Counted from the first letter of the stretch, positions 51,937-60,745 are shown. The stretch is 64,000 nt of DNA from an uncultured Oscillospiraceae bacterium (GCA_934565775.1 CAKTIN010000001.1:1-64000); one strand, 5' to 3'. The notes: a model not told the origin generated them from the sequence alone. Numbers and translations: made by a program.

Positions 51937-52774
51937 GATGGCCCGAGTAAAAGAAAAATCTTTGAATCTTCTCTTGGAGATTGATCGTATTTGCGAAAAG
52001 GAACAGATAAAATACTATATTTATGCAGGCACTTTGCTTGGTGCGGTTCGACACAAGGGCTTTATTCCTTGGGACGATGATATTGATGTTGTTATGTTTC
52101 GCAGTGACTATAGCAGATTTTTGAAGGCCTGCGATTTATATTTGCAGAAGGACCACTATTTTCTGCAAACGATAGAATCTGATCCGCTGACAAGTAATCC
52201 GTGGGCGAAGCTTCATGATCGGCATACGGCATTTATTAGCGGAGTTAGAAGAGCTGGAACAGCGGAAGGAATCAATGTTGATATTTTTCCAATCGATAAT
52301 GCACCGAACAATCATTGGATGCGGAAGATGCGCGGGAACAGGATTGACCGGTTAAATTTCATCTATCAATATCGATTTCAGCAGCATTTCAAGAGAGCCG
52401 GGAAAAAAATGAGAATTTTCCAAACGGTAATCGGGTGGATCCCTCCTTGGAATGAACAGAAGTATAAGGAGAGGTACGATACTTATCTGCAAAAGTATAA
52501 TCGGCTCGATACCAAATACGTTGTATATTTATCTAATCGTAAATATGCAAGAAAAGTTGTGCCCAGGGAATGGTTCGGCGATGGCGTACGACTTCAGTTT
52601 GAAGGATACTGGTTCCCGGCGCCGGTTGCCTATCAAAAGGTGCTGGAGAGCTTGTATGGACCGGATTATATGAGACTACCGCCAGAGGAAGAGAGAAAGA
52701 CAGTCCACGGAACAAAGCTTGTCGATACAGAGTGCGGTTGGGAAGACTACAGAGGAGTGCAGGGCAATGAATGA
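51917..52774 (+). CDS. LicD-family phosphotransferase
   Basis: 285 residues of the LicD nucleotidyltransferase-fold family, which moves phosphocholine or a similar phospho-alcohol from its CDP form to a glycan. YYIYAGTLLGAVRHKGFIPWDDDIDV holds the GT-LLGAxRHxGFIPWDDDID signature, with the metal-binding Asp cluster. It has PWAKLHDRHT and NVDIFPIDNAP further on. It is coupled to the following TagD-like cytidylyltransferase (ATGA overlap), so the pair probably adds a phospho-substituent. AT-rich. Confidence 0.92.
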   Translation: MKKAMDEMARVKEKSLNLLLEIDRICEKEQIKYYIYAGTLLGAVRHKGFIPWDDDIDVVMFRSDYSRFLKACDLYLQKDHYFLQTIESDPLTSNPWAKLHDRHTAFISGVRRAGTAEGINVDIFPIDNAPNNHWMRKMRGNRIDRLNFIYQYRFQQHFKRAGKKMRIFQTVIGWIPPWNEQKYKERYDTYLQKYNRLDTKYVVYLSNRKYARKVVPREWFGDGVRLQFEGYWFPAPVAYQKVLESLYGPDYMRLPPEEERKTVHGTKLVDTECGWEDYRGVQGNE

Positions 52775-53204
52775 GGGGAAAAAATACAGGGTCGGGTATA
52801 CGACAGGTGTGTTTGACCTGTTTCATATTGGCCATTTGAATGTTCTTAAGCGAGCAAAAGAACTGTGTGAATATTTAATTGTGGGAGTAAGTACGGATGA
52901 GGCGGTGCTGGAGTACAAGCATAAAAAGCCTGTTATCCCGTTTGAGGAGCGGGCTGCGATTGTTGCGGCGATTCGCTATGTGGATCGGGTAGTACCGCAG
53001 ACTACAATGGACAAGCGGAAAGCTTGGGAAACGCTGCATTTTGACGCGCTTTTTCATGGAGATGACTGGAAGGGATCCGTACTTTATGAAAAATATGCTA
53101 AAGACTTTGAGGGAACGGGGGTCGAGATGGTATTTCTGCCACACACAGCAGGAACCTCGTCTACCATGTTAACGGCCGTATTAAACGAGAAATTGGAGAA
53201 ATGA
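52767..53204 (+). CDS. TagD-like cytidylyltransferase
   Basis: 145 residues of the nucleotidyltransferase family that makes CDP-glycerol or related CDP-alcohols. GVFDLFHIGHLNVLKRAKELC carries the HxGH motif, and DKRKAWETLHFDALFHGDDWKGS and the TSSTMLTAVL end are family-typical of TagD/GCT (the last corresponds to RTEGISTT). It overlaps LicD by 8 bp and the next gene by 4 bp. CDP-glycerol would suit transfer of glycerol phosphate by LicD, but other alcohols are possible. Confidence 0.88.
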   Translation: MNEGKKYRVGYTTGVFDLFHIGHLNVLKRAKELCEYLIVGVSTDEAVLEYKHKKPVIPFEERAAIVAAIRYVDRVVPQTTMDKRKAWETLHFDALFHGDDWKGSVLYEKYAKDFEGTGVEMVFLPHTAGTSSTMLTAVLNEKLEK

Positions 53205-54358
53205 TAAGTTATCTGAAATCCGGTAACAAGCAAATGTGCTTTGGCTGCGGAGCTTGCGCGCAGATTTGTCCAAGGCGCGCAATAGAAATGCAGGAGGATG
53301 AGGAGGGCTTTCTCTATCCGAAGGTAATACCTGCACGGTGTATAAATTGCGGGCTTTGTCGCAGAGCTTGCCCGGTAGAAGCGGAGCATATCGGCACATT
53401 TCCCAGTTTAGGACTTGTTGGGTTTGTGAAGGAGAATAGCGCGCGTAAAGAGAGTGCCTCCGGCGGCGCATTTCCGGCGATTATTAAGTCTGTACCTGAA
53501 GACGCAGTGGTGTTTGGCGCTGCCTGGAAAAATCGAAGCGAGGCAGTGCATGATTGCGAACCAGCGATAGCCGCATACGAACGATTTCATAAGTCAAAAT
53601 ATGTACAAAGTTTAATCGGAGATTCATACAAGCAGTGCAAAGCGCTGCTGGAAGCTGGAAGGCGGGTCATTTTTACGGGGACCCCCTGCCAAATTGCTGG
53701 ACTTCAGTCGTATTTAGGGAAAAGGGCTCCTAATTTGTTGTGTGTAGACTTAGTTTGCCATGGTGTGCCAAGCAGCCGGGTGTTGGAAAACTACTTGCAG
53801 GAATATGAGCAGAAATGTGGAAGAAGGATACAGAGAATCGATTTTCGCTGTAAACATAAAAGAAGTGGAGAATGGGACTCCAAATGCGCAGAGATACATT
53901 TTGAGGATGGTGGAACGCAGGTAACGGACTATGATACCAACGCATTTCTGAGAGGATTTGCGAACGGCCTATTTTTCCGTCCATCCTGTAGTATATGCCC
54001 CTTTGCCAGAACAGAGCGTATTTCAGATTTGACGATTGGAGACGCTTGGGGAGCCGAGAATTATGTGGGGCTAAATCCGCATGAAGGGGTTTCGATGATA
54101 CTGATTAACAGTACGAAGGGAGCGGAAATTCTTCCTGCACTGCAAAAAGAAATGCAGCTTGAGGAAGTGCCCGTTCATGTGCTGGCAGAGGGAAATGCAA
54201 GATTACGCGCACCGGACCGAGGCAATCCTCATCGAGGAACTTTCTTTGCGGAATATGCGGATATCGGGATTATAAAGGAAGTGAACCGGATTGTTCCACG
54301 GGTTTCAAGCCTTAGAAAACTTGCGCATAAAATAAAAAAGCGGCTTAAGCGTTTGTGA
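53201..54358 (+). CDS. FrhB/FdhB-like iron-sulfur protein of polysaccharide loci
   Basis: 385 residues. The N-terminus has two 4Fe-4S ferredoxin motifs, CFGCGACAQICP and CINCGLCRRACP. The remaining region is the coenzyme F420 hydrogenase/dehydrogenase beta-subunit type: SGGAFPAIIKS, FTGTPCQIAGLQSYLG, CVDLVCHGVPS, CSICPFARTERISDLTIGDAWG. Such proteins recur in polysaccharide gene clusters, usually beside a pyruvyl transferase, which is absent here. They may handle electrons for sugar modification; the reaction is unknown. Confidence 0.88.
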   Translation: MISYLKSGNKQMCFGCGACAQICPRRAIEMQEDEEGFLYPKVIPARCINCGLCRRACPVEAEHIGTFPSLGLVGFVKENSARKESASGGAFPAIIKSVPEDAVVFGAAWKNRSEAVHDCEPAIAAYERFHKSKYVQSLIGDSYKQCKALLEAGRRVIFTGTPCQIAGLQSYLGKRAPNLLCVDLVCHGVPSSRVLENYLQEYEQKCGRRIQRIDFRCKHKRSGEWDSKCAEIHFEDGGTQVTDYDTNAFLRGFANGLFFRPSCSICPFARTERISDLTIGDAWGAENYVGLNPHEGVSMILINSTKGAEILPALQKEMQLEEVPVHVLAEGNARLRAPDRGNPHRGTFFAEYADIGIIKEVNRIVPRVSSLRKLAHKIKKRLKRL

Positions 54359-54389
54359 AATAAAAAAAATGAGAGAGGGCCAAGTTGAG

Positions 54390-55391
54390 ATGAGCATATT
54401 GGAGCAGCCAAAGGTGTCGGTGATTGTCCCGGTATACTGCGCAGAAAAAGAAATCGGCCGCTGCGTTTCATCTCTTTTAGAACAGACAGAGCCGCGTTTG
54501 GAGATTCTCCTGATCGAGGACGGCTCAACGGACGGAAGTCCGCAGAAGTGTGACGAATGGGCGGAAAAAGACTCCCGCGTTCGAGTGATTCATAAAAAGA
54601 ATATGGGCGTATCTGCGGCAAGAAATGATGGACTGCGCTTAGCGCGGGGGGAGTTCCTTTCATTCGTGGATGCGGATGATTATGTTGAGGCAAATATGCT
54701 GAAGCTTATGCTGGAAGAGGCAGAGGCAAGCGATGCTGAAATTGTAATATGCGGTTATTCAATTGACACCGGACATGAAAGCCGGAATGCAAAACTTTGC
54801 TGCGAGCCGGGGCGGTATAGCGGAGCGGAGTGCAAAGCACTCTTCGCTCACTTTTTCACAAGCAGCACCAATGGCCTGGCATCAATGTGCAATAAATTAT
54901 ACCGCAAGCGTACTTTAGAAGAAAACGGTGCGCAGCTGGATGAAACGCTGCAACGGGGAGAGGATTTCTGGTTTAATTTTGAACAGCTAAAGCAAGCGAA
55001 TAGGGTTTCTGTTTTGGGCGTCGCCCTGTATCATTATGTGCAGAATTCAAACAGTACCATGCATATGCTGAGAGAGAGGCAGTTTGAAGAGTGGACAGAA
55101 AATCGAAAAAAGTTGCTGGCGGCTGCTGAAGAGATGAACTTGGCACTTGATCTCTCCCAATTTTATTATTCTTATCTTTATAATACGATAATCTATATGC
55201 GGCAGATAGATGCCAGGGGAGAGCGAAAAAAGATGGATAACATTATGCGGGATCCGTTTTTCTCCTCAGCGCTAAACTATGGAAAGGGACTTCCGCTGCA
55301 TATACGGGCAGTTTTATTTTGTATAAAGCATAAATGGTACATTGCGGCAAAGACGGTCATTCGGACATGGCGAATTGGCAAGGGAGACTGA
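54390..55391 (+). CDS. Glycosyltransferase family 2
   Basis: 333 residues from ATG 54390 (an upstream in-frame ATG at 54369 lacks a ribosome-binding site). Motifs: VSVIVPVYCAEKEIGRCVSS, LLIEDGSTDGSPQKCDEWA, NMGVSAARNDGLRLARGEF and VDADDYVEANML as metal-binding segment. It belongs to the AT-rich stretch. It ends 1 bp before the first flippase gene. Confidence 0.88.
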   Translation: MSILEQPKVSVIVPVYCAEKEIGRCVSSLLEQTEPRLEILLIEDGSTDGSPQKCDEWAEKDSRVRVIHKKNMGVSAARNDGLRLARGEFLSFVDADDYVEANMLKLMLEEAEASDAEIVICGYSIDTGHESRNAKLCCEPGRYSGAECKALFAHFFTSSTNGLASMCNKLYRKRTLEENGAQLDETLQRGEDFWFNFEQLKQANRVSVLGVALYHYVQNSNSTMHMLRERQFEEWTENRKKLLAAAEEMNLALDLSQFYYSYLYNTIIYMRQIDARGERKKMDNIMRDPFFSSALNYGKGLPLHIRAVLFCIKHKWYIAAKTVIRTWRIGKGD

Positions 55392-55392
55392 A

Positions 55393-56907
55393 ATGAATCG
55401 CAAAAGGACAACCTATAATTTGATTTTTGGTATACTTTCTCAGGTGGTTTCGATTCTGCTGGGAGCAATTCTGCCGCGTTTGTTTCTAACAAATTATGGC
55501 TCTGAGGTAAACGGATTACTTAGCTCTGTCACACAGATTTACGCATATATTGCGCTGCTTGAAGCGGGAATTGGAACTGCGGCACTACAGGCCTTATACC
55601 GGACGATTGGGCAAAGTGACCGCAAGGGAACCAATGGGGTATTGTCTGCAACAAATCGCTATTATAAGCGAACCGGCTGCATTTATTGCGGCTGTATTCT
55701 TCTGTTTGCGGTCATTTACCCGCTTTTAATTCAATCAGAAATTCCGAAAGAGACAATTGCGCTTGTTGTTGTATTCAATGGACTTGGAAATGCAGTAAAC
55801 TTTCTGTTCCATGGGAAATACAAGCTTCTTTTACAGGCTGAAGGAAAAAATTATATCGTTACAAATCTGAATACAATTATTCATGTTTTAACAAATGTCG
55901 CAAAAATCTGTGCCATTTCTATGGGCTATGATGTTGTAGCGGTACAAGTGATAACCTTTGTTGTCAGCCTTGCGCAGATGGTTTATATTTGCCTGTATAT
56001 TCGGAAAAACTATGGGTGGCTAGATTTGTCCGTGCAGCCAGACTATAAGGCGATTGCGCAAAGTAAAAACGTATTGGTGCATCAAATCAGCGGCCTGGTA
56101 TTCAACAACACAGACACTGTTATTTTGACGTTTGCCTGCGGGCTTAAGGTAGTCAGCGTATACTCTATGTATACGCTTCTCTTCAGCATGATAAGTACAT
56201 TCTTGAACACGGTGACAGACAGCGTTACCTTTGTGTTAGGACAGACCTATCACAAGGATCGGGAACGTTATGTCCGCTATTTGGACTTGTATGAATTGTG
56301 CTATATGGCGCTGGTTTTTGCACTCTATGCTGTTGCTTATTGTTTTATTCTTCCGTTTTTGGGAATATACACGCGAGGAGTAACGGATGTAAACTATATT
56401 GATCCGTGGCTACCGCCTCTGTTCATTTCAACTTATTTGTTGTCCTGCGGCCGCAAATCTGCTAATTTAACAATCAATTTCGCAGAGCATTTCAAGCTAA
56501 CACAAGGAAGGTCCATGGGGGAAGCGGTGATAAACGTTTCGGTTTCTCTGGCTTGCGTATTCCGCTTTGGAATTTATGGAGTATTGGCCGGAACAATTGC
56601 GGCGCTTTTTTATCGGACAAACGATATGATCCTGTATGCAAATCGGAAAATTTTAGGCCGCAGCCCGTGGAAAACGTACCGGCGATGGATTGTAAACCTC
56701 GGATTGTTTGTAGGAGTGACCACAGGGGGAAAATGGATTTTAAGTCACATCATACTGGATGGCTATTTCAAGTTACTTCTCTGGGCGGCCGTATTTTGTG
56801 TTGCGTTTCTATTGCTGTTTGCCGGAGCAATAGCATTGACAGAAAGAGACACTTTCCAATATGTAAAAGGTTTAGTACGCTCCTATATAAAGAGAAAAAG
56901 GACATAA
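55393..56907 (+). CDS. Polysaccharide flippase (Wzx-like), AT-rich copy
   Basis: 504-residue MATE/MVF-fold membrane protein with about 12-14 helices, predicted to flip lipid-linked repeat units. It starts NRKRTTYNLIFGILSQVVSI, then GAILPRLFLTNYGSEVNGLL. The C-terminal part has INVSVSLACVFRFGIYGVL, NDMILYANRKILGRSPWKTY and RRWIVNLGLF, almost the same as in the next gene. The gene is markedly more AT-rich than its paralogue. Starts 1 bp after the GT2 gene. Confidence 0.88.
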   Translation: MNRKRTTYNLIFGILSQVVSILLGAILPRLFLTNYGSEVNGLLSSVTQIYAYIALLEAGIGTAALQALYRTIGQSDRKGTNGVLSATNRYYKRTGCIYCGCILLFAVIYPLLIQSEIPKETIALVVVFNGLGNAVNFLFHGKYKLLLQAEGKNYIVTNLNTIIHVLTNVAKICAISMGYDVVAVQVITFVVSLAQMVYICLYIRKNYGWLDLSVQPDYKAIAQSKNVLVHQISGLVFNNTDTVILTFACGLKVVSVYSMYTLLFSMISTFLNTVTDSVTFVLGQTYHKDRERYVRYLDLYELCYMALVFALYAVAYCFILPFLGIYTRGVTDVNYIDPWLPPLFISTYLLSCGRKSANLTINFAEHFKLTQGRSMGEAVINVSVSLACVFRFGIYGVLAGTIAALFYRTNDMILYANRKILGRSPWKTYRRWIVNLGLFVGVTTGGKWILSHIILDGYFKLLLWAAVFCVAFLLLFAGAIALTERDTFQYVKGLVRSYIKRKRT

Positions 56908-56973
56908 AAGTTTGGCTTATATGAGGTGTGGAGGAGTTCACTGCCGGAGCCCATTTCTTTGAAAGCGAGTATC

Positions 56974-58497
56974 ATGAATAACAGCAAAAAAGGCATTAAA
57001 AATATTCTATCGAACATTTTGAGTCAATTGGTCTCCATTCTCCTGGGCATTGTGGTGCCCAGGCTGATGCTGGTGAACTTGGGCTCCGAGGCCAACGGCC
57101 TCATGACGACGGTAAACAACCTGCTGACCTATGTGGCCCTGCTGGAGGCGGGGGTGGGGGCGGCTGCGACCCAGGCCCTTTACGCGCCCCTGGCCCGGGA
57201 CGACCGGGGGAAAACCAGCGAGATCGTTGCGGCGGTGGGGCACTTTTACCGGCGCACTGGCCGGTGGTACTTTGTAATCGTACTGCTGCTGACCTTTGTT
57301 TTCCCCCTGACGCTCCAGTCCACTCTGCCGACCTGGCAGATCATGGCGGTGATGTTCCTCAGCGGAATGCCCGGGGTCATCAAATACTATTATCAGGGGA
57401 AGTATATTATCCTCTTACAGGCGGAGGGCCATGGCTATATTCTGACCAACCTGACCCTGATCATGAATATTGCCACCAACTTTTCAAAGATTGCACTTTT
57501 GGTGCTGGGATGCGATCTGGTCGTGCTTCAGCTGGTGTATCTGATGTTCAACGCGGCCCAAGTGGTTTTTCTTCTGCTTTATGTGCGGAAGCAGTATCCC
57601 TGGCTGCGCCGGGATGCCGCGCCGGACTACGGGGCCATCTCCCAGAGCAAAAATGCTCTGGTGCACCAGGTTACGGGGCTGATCTTCTCCAACACGGATA
57701 CCATTCTGCTGACCTATCTGTGCGGCCTCAAGACCGTGAGCGTCTATGCCATGTATGCGATGCTGTTCAACATTATCTCCACGGCGATTACCAACTTTTC
57801 CGGGGCGAATTTTATCCTGGGCCAGGCCTTCAACACCGACCGCCAGCGGTCGCTGAAGCTGATCGATTTGTATGAGCTGTTCAACATGGTGCTGACCTTC
57901 AGCCTGTACTGCATCGCCGGGCTGTTTATCGAGCCCTTCCTGCGGCTGTACACCGCCGGGGTCACGGACATCAATTACCTGGACGATTCTCTTCCCTATC
58001 TGATGATCGCCACCTATCTGCTGTCCAACGGCCGGGCGTCCTCCTCCCAGATCATCGAGTACGCCGGGCACTTCAAGCAGACCCAGTGGCGGGCCATTCT
58101 GGAGGCGGCGATTAACGTGTCGGTGTCGCTGATCTGCGTGTTCCGCTTCGGAATTTACGGCGTGCTCTTCGGGACCATTGCGGCGCTGCTTTACCGGACC
58201 AACGACATCATCCTCTATGCCAACCGGATCATTCTGGGGCGCAGCGCCTGGAAAACCTACCGCCGGTGGCTGCTGAATCTGGCCCTGTTCATCGGGGTGA
58301 CGGCGGGCGGCAGGCTGCTGCTGCGCCAGGTGGATCTGAGCAGCTACTTCCGGCTGATCGCCTGGGCGGCGCTGAGCTGCGTGATAATTCTGCCCCTGTT
58401 CTTCGGGGTGCTGGCGCTGACGGAGCGGGAGTCCTGCCGCTATGCCAAGGACCTGATCCTTCCCCGGCTCCGCCGCCTGCGCCGGCACGGGGACTAA
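56974..58497 (+). CDS. Polysaccharide flippase (Wzx-like), GC-rich paralogue
   Basis: 507-residue paralogue of the preceding gene, with the same fold: ILSNILSQLVSILLGIVVPR, LLEAGVGAAATQALYA, FSNTDTILLTYLCGL, INVSVSLICVFRFGIYGVL and YANRIILGRSAWKTYRRW. Most of it uses GC-rich codons, as in the chromosome, although the first ~50 bp are AT-richer. The start is taken at MNNSKKG (56974); a GTG 48 bp upstream with a strong GGAGGAG after it is less likely. Two flippases side by side may serve two glycan types, or one may be an acquired replacement. Confidence 0.86.
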   Translation: MNNSKKGIKNILSNILSQLVSILLGIVVPRLMLVNLGSEANGLMTTVNNLLTYVALLEAGVGAAATQALYAPLARDDRGKTSEIVAAVGHFYRRTGRWYFVIVLLLTFVFPLTLQSTLPTWQIMAVMFLSGMPGVIKYYYQGKYIILLQAEGHGYILTNLTLIMNIATNFSKIALLVLGCDLVVLQLVYLMFNAAQVVFLLLYVRKQYPWLRRDAAPDYGAISQSKNALVHQVTGLIFSNTDTILLTYLCGLKTVSVYAMYAMLFNIISTAITNFSGANFILGQAFNTDRQRSLKLIDLYELFNMVLTFSLYCIAGLFIEPFLRLYTAGVTDINYLDDSLPYLMIATYLLSNGRASSSQIIEYAGHFKQTQWRAILEAAINVSVSLICVFRFGIYGVLFGTIAALLYRTNDIILYANRIILGRSAWKTYRRWLLNLALFIGVTAGGRLLLRQVDLSSYFRLIAWAALSCVIILPLFFGVLALTERESCRYAKDLILPRLRRLRRHGD

Positions 58498-58526
58498 AGG
58501 CGGCCCCTGCCGGAACGATTTGACAA

Positions 58527-58580
58527 AACAACGCCCTCCCCGCCGGACCTGGCTTGCAGGCCCATGGGGAGGGCGTTGTT
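58527..58580. terminator. Terminator at the end of the polysaccharide locus
   Basis: Perfect 15-bp arms AACAACGCCCTCCCC/GGGGAGGGCGTTGTT with a 24-nt loop, 29 bp after the flippase stop. It can act on both strands between convergent genes. Confidence 0.8.
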
Positions 58581-58594
58581 CCGTGTAGGGGCGG

Positions 58595-58714
58595 TCATTG
58601 CGCGCCGCCGAATTCGAGCTTCACGCTCCGTATCTTCATCCGCCGTGCGTCCGAGACGGCAAAATAGGCTCCAACCTCCCGCATTTCGGCGCTCTTCAGC
58701 CAGGTCCGGAGCAT
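58595..58714 (-). CDS. Possible 39-residue small protein
   Basis: Reading from ATG 58714 with GGGAGG 5 nt upstream gives MLRTWLKSAEMREVGAYF followed by a basic segment and a stop. The same frame stays open upstream to the end of the hydrolase gene. It may be a real small protein, the tail of a decayed gene, or chance. No family is recognised. Confidence 0.25.
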   Translation of the reverse strand: MLRTWLKSAEMREVGAYFAVSDARRMKIRSVKLEFGGAQ

Positions 58715-58752
58715 CAAGGCCTCCCGGACGGCATTTTTCTTGATTGTGTATT

Positions 58753-59538
58753 TCAGAACGGCGTTTCCTTTCTGAGGAAGGGGAGCTCCGGCAGACGGCT
58801 CTGCTGCGCAAGGTATAGGAGCAATCCAGCAAAGCCCCGAGGGTCCTGAATTTGATACTGCATATGGTTATGGCCGGTAAAGACCGGGAAATTGCCCTGG
58901 GGATAGGCCCGGCGCACCGCGTCCCGGTACTTGAAATGCTCCTCAGCGCTGCCAAACTCGAAATAGACGCGCCGCTGCAGGTCCTCCGGCAGGGGCAGAA
59001 AGGGCCTGTTCTCCAGACTGTCCGCCAGCTGGCGGCGCAGGTTCCCGTAGGTCAGCGCCTTGCCCGCCGCGATGAAATAGGGGCGGATGGCGTCGCTGTC
59101 GCACCAGAGCAGGCGCTTGAGGGTCCGGCCCCGGGACCAGTACAGGCTTTTGATGGCGAGATACAGAAACGGGACCATAAGGCGCCGGGTCCCCCGGCTG
59201 ATCTGGGCGAACTGCCCGCCGTCAAAGAAAACGTGCCCCACCGGCACCTTTGTTTCGGCCAGGAAGGTCAGGGCCAGGTCTGTTCCCAGGGAGGAGGCCA
59301 CCAGGAGCGCAAGCTCCGTGACCTCCTGAGCCCGGAGAAATTCCTCCACCTGCCCCACCTCATCGGCCTTGCTGCGGTACCGCTGCCCGGGGCAGTATAC
59401 CGTGGAGGTGGGCAGAATGCAGAAATAGCGGGTCTGTAGGGCCCGGGCCACCGGCTCGCTGCTTGCGCCGGTGACGCCCATGGCGTGGAAAAACAGGACG
59501 GCAGGATTGCGCTTGTCTCCCAGAGTTTCAAACTGCAT
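58753..59538 (-). CDS. Alpha/beta-hydrolase
   Basis: 261 residues with the alpha/beta-hydrolase plan. AVLFFHAMGVTGASSEP supplies the oxyanion region near the N-terminus. The nucleophile elbow is LLVASSLGTDLAL (Ser in an A-S-S-L-G context). The third strand ends VFFDGGQFAQISRG, and a late FTGHNHMQYQIQ carries the likely catalytic His. AAGGAGGAATCCAT precedes the ATG. It is an esterase or peptidase of unknown substrate. It follows a small decayed gene and is transcribed toward the end of the polysaccharide locus. Confidence 0.8.
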   Translation of the reverse strand: MQFETLGDKRNPAVLFFHAMGVTGASSEPVARALQTRYFCILPTSTVYCPGQRYRSKADEVGQVEEFLRAQEVTELALLVASSLGTDLALTFLAETKVPVGHVFFDGGQFAQISRGTRRLMVPFLYLAIKSLYWSRGRTLKRLLWCDSDAIRPYFIAAGKALTYGNLRRQLADSLENRPFLPLPEDLQRRVYFEFGSAEEHFKYRDAVRRAYPQGNFPVFTGHNHMQYQIQDPRGFAGLLLYLAQQSRLPELPFLRKETPF

Positions 59539-59550
59539 ATGGATTCCTCC

Positions 59551-59769
59551 TTAAATGGATCGATTTCGCCGGTAACCGGCTTCGTTCCGGTACTCGGGAT
59601 GGGACTTCAGATACGGGTCCCGGTCCCCACAGATCGGATAGCCGCATTTGCAGCCGTTGGCGCGGGGAGTCTCCCGGACCAGCCTTGCGTGGAGCAGGGC
59701 CATGCCCGCATAGTCCGGATTACACAGGGCGGGCATGACCACCAGCAGGCCGTGCCAGGCCCCGGCGCT
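59551..59769 (-). pseudogene. C-terminal gene remnant (possibly ATC-hydrolase-like)
   Basis: An open stretch of 72 codons starting after an in-frame TAG. It encodes LLVVMPALCNPDYAGMALLH, then RANGCKCGYPICGDRDPYL and ends HPEYRNEAGYRRNRSI. The Cys-rich end recalls, from memory only, proteins of the L-2-amino-thiazoline-4-carboxylate hydrolase group. Upstream there is a ribosome-binding-like AAAGGAGCACGCG, and another frame contains more matching-looking residues, so a frameshifted and shortened gene is likely. It ends 12 bp before the hydrolase gene. Confidence 0.4.
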
Positions 59770-59885
59770 CTATGGCTCTGGCGGAAGCTGCTTGCAGCGT
59801 GGGCCCCGGCACGCCGGAGGGCGGGATGGATGCGCGTGCTCCTTTCAGCCTGCTGGTTAGAATGTGCTAACTGACGGGCTTTGGA

Positions 59886-59914
59886 AAGGCCGCCCAAGGC
59901 GGCCTTCTTTTTTT
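59886..59914. terminator. Hairpin after the HAAS-like gene pair
   Basis: Arms AAGGCCGCC/GGCGGCCTT with a 3-nt loop, followed by CTTTTTTT on the plus strand and by TTCC on the minus strand. It lies at the 3' end of the minus-strand membrane-protein genes; the T run favours the plus strand, so it probably insulates both sides. Confidence 0.65.
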
Positions 59915-60326
59915 AAGGCCTGATTCGCGGCTTGGGCAGACTGGGGCCGTTTTCGGATACCGCTACGGTAAGCGTTCCCTGGGTGGCGATCTCCACCTTG
60001 CGAAGCGACCGCCAGGTAAACGCCACCGCCCCAAGGAGGACCACCGCGCACACAGCGGCGACCAGCCGGACGCTGCGGCGTCTGCGGGCGATCAGGGTGA
60101 GCAGCTCCGCCGTCCCGGCGCTCTCCACAAAAGCCGCCGCCAGGTCCTCCGGCTCCCCAAGGGCTGCCTCCAGCTCCCCCATTCCGGCATCGGGATGCTC
60201 CGCCAAAAAGGCCTCGGCGCTGCCCCGGAGGTGCCGGGCAAAGTATTTCTTTTCCTTCCAACAGCCGGGCAGGGCGCTGCAAGCCCGGCGGCAATAGGCG
60301 CGTAAGGTCCGACGATTCTGTGTCAT
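59913..60326 (-). CDS. HAAS/DUF1700-like membrane protein, copy 1
   Basis: 137 residues. The N-terminal helical part has FLAEHPDAGMGELEAALGEPEDLAAAFVESAG, listed only by key segments: a helix bundle ending in G-x-PEDLA, as in HAAS (DUF1700-type) domains. One transmembrane helix follows (SVRLVAAVCAVVLLGAVAF, about 83-102) and then a short outer tail. The gene overlaps its paralogue by 4 bp. PadR-linked proteins of this type usually act as membrane-bound signalling partners; the partner is unknown. Confidence 0.75.
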   Translation of the reverse strand: MTQNRRTLRAYCRRACSALPGCWKEKKYFARHLRGSAEAFLAEHPDAGMGELEAALGEPEDLAAAFVESAGTAELLTLIARRRRSVRLVAAVCAVVLLGAVAFTWRSLRKVEIATQGTLTVAVSENGPSLPKPRIRP

Positions 60327-60745
60327 TTGTTCCCTCCTGCCGGGATAGAGACCGGCGCGTCACTGCTGACGGAGACGGTTGCGGCATCCTTGAAGAGCTG
60401 CCGGTACCGGGCGAAGGCGTTCCGGACCCCCAGCGTATACCCGGCGAAAAGGAGGACGAGGGCCAGCCCCGCCGCCAGGAGCGTAGCGCACACCCGCCTG
60501 CGGGTCCGCAGGGCCGTCAGGACCTTCTTGGTTCCGGCGTTTTCCACATAGGAGGCCGCCAAGTCCTCCGGCTTTCCAAAGCGGGCGGTCAGCTCCGCCT
60601 CCCCCGCCTCAGGGTGCTCCCGGAGGAAGGCAGTCAGCTCCTGCCGGAGCTGGGCCAGCAGCGCTCTCTTTTGCCGCCCGCCCCAGGGAAGCAGACGGCT
60701 TACCCTGCGGCAGTAGGTCCGGAGGGAATTATTCTGCGTGTTCAT
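60323..60745 (-). CDS. HAAS/DUF1700-like membrane protein, copy 2
   Basis: 140 residues from ATG 60745 (GAGGTGACGCCG upstream). It parallels copy 1: LRTYCRRVSRLLPWGGRQK, AFLREHPEAGEAELTARFGKPEDLAASYVENAG in outline, one transmembrane helix (VCATLLAAGLALVLLFAGY) and a short tail with VSVSSDAPVS. It overlaps the padR gene by 17 bp and copy 1 by 4 bp, so the three genes form a translationally coupled operon. Confidence 0.75.
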   Translation of the reverse strand: MNTQNNSLRTYCRRVSRLLPWGGRQKRALLAQLRQELTAFLREHPEAGEAELTARFGKPEDLAASYVENAGTKKVLTALRTRRRVCATLLAAGLALVLLFAGYTLGVRNAFARYRQLFKDAATVSVSSDAPVSIPAGGNK

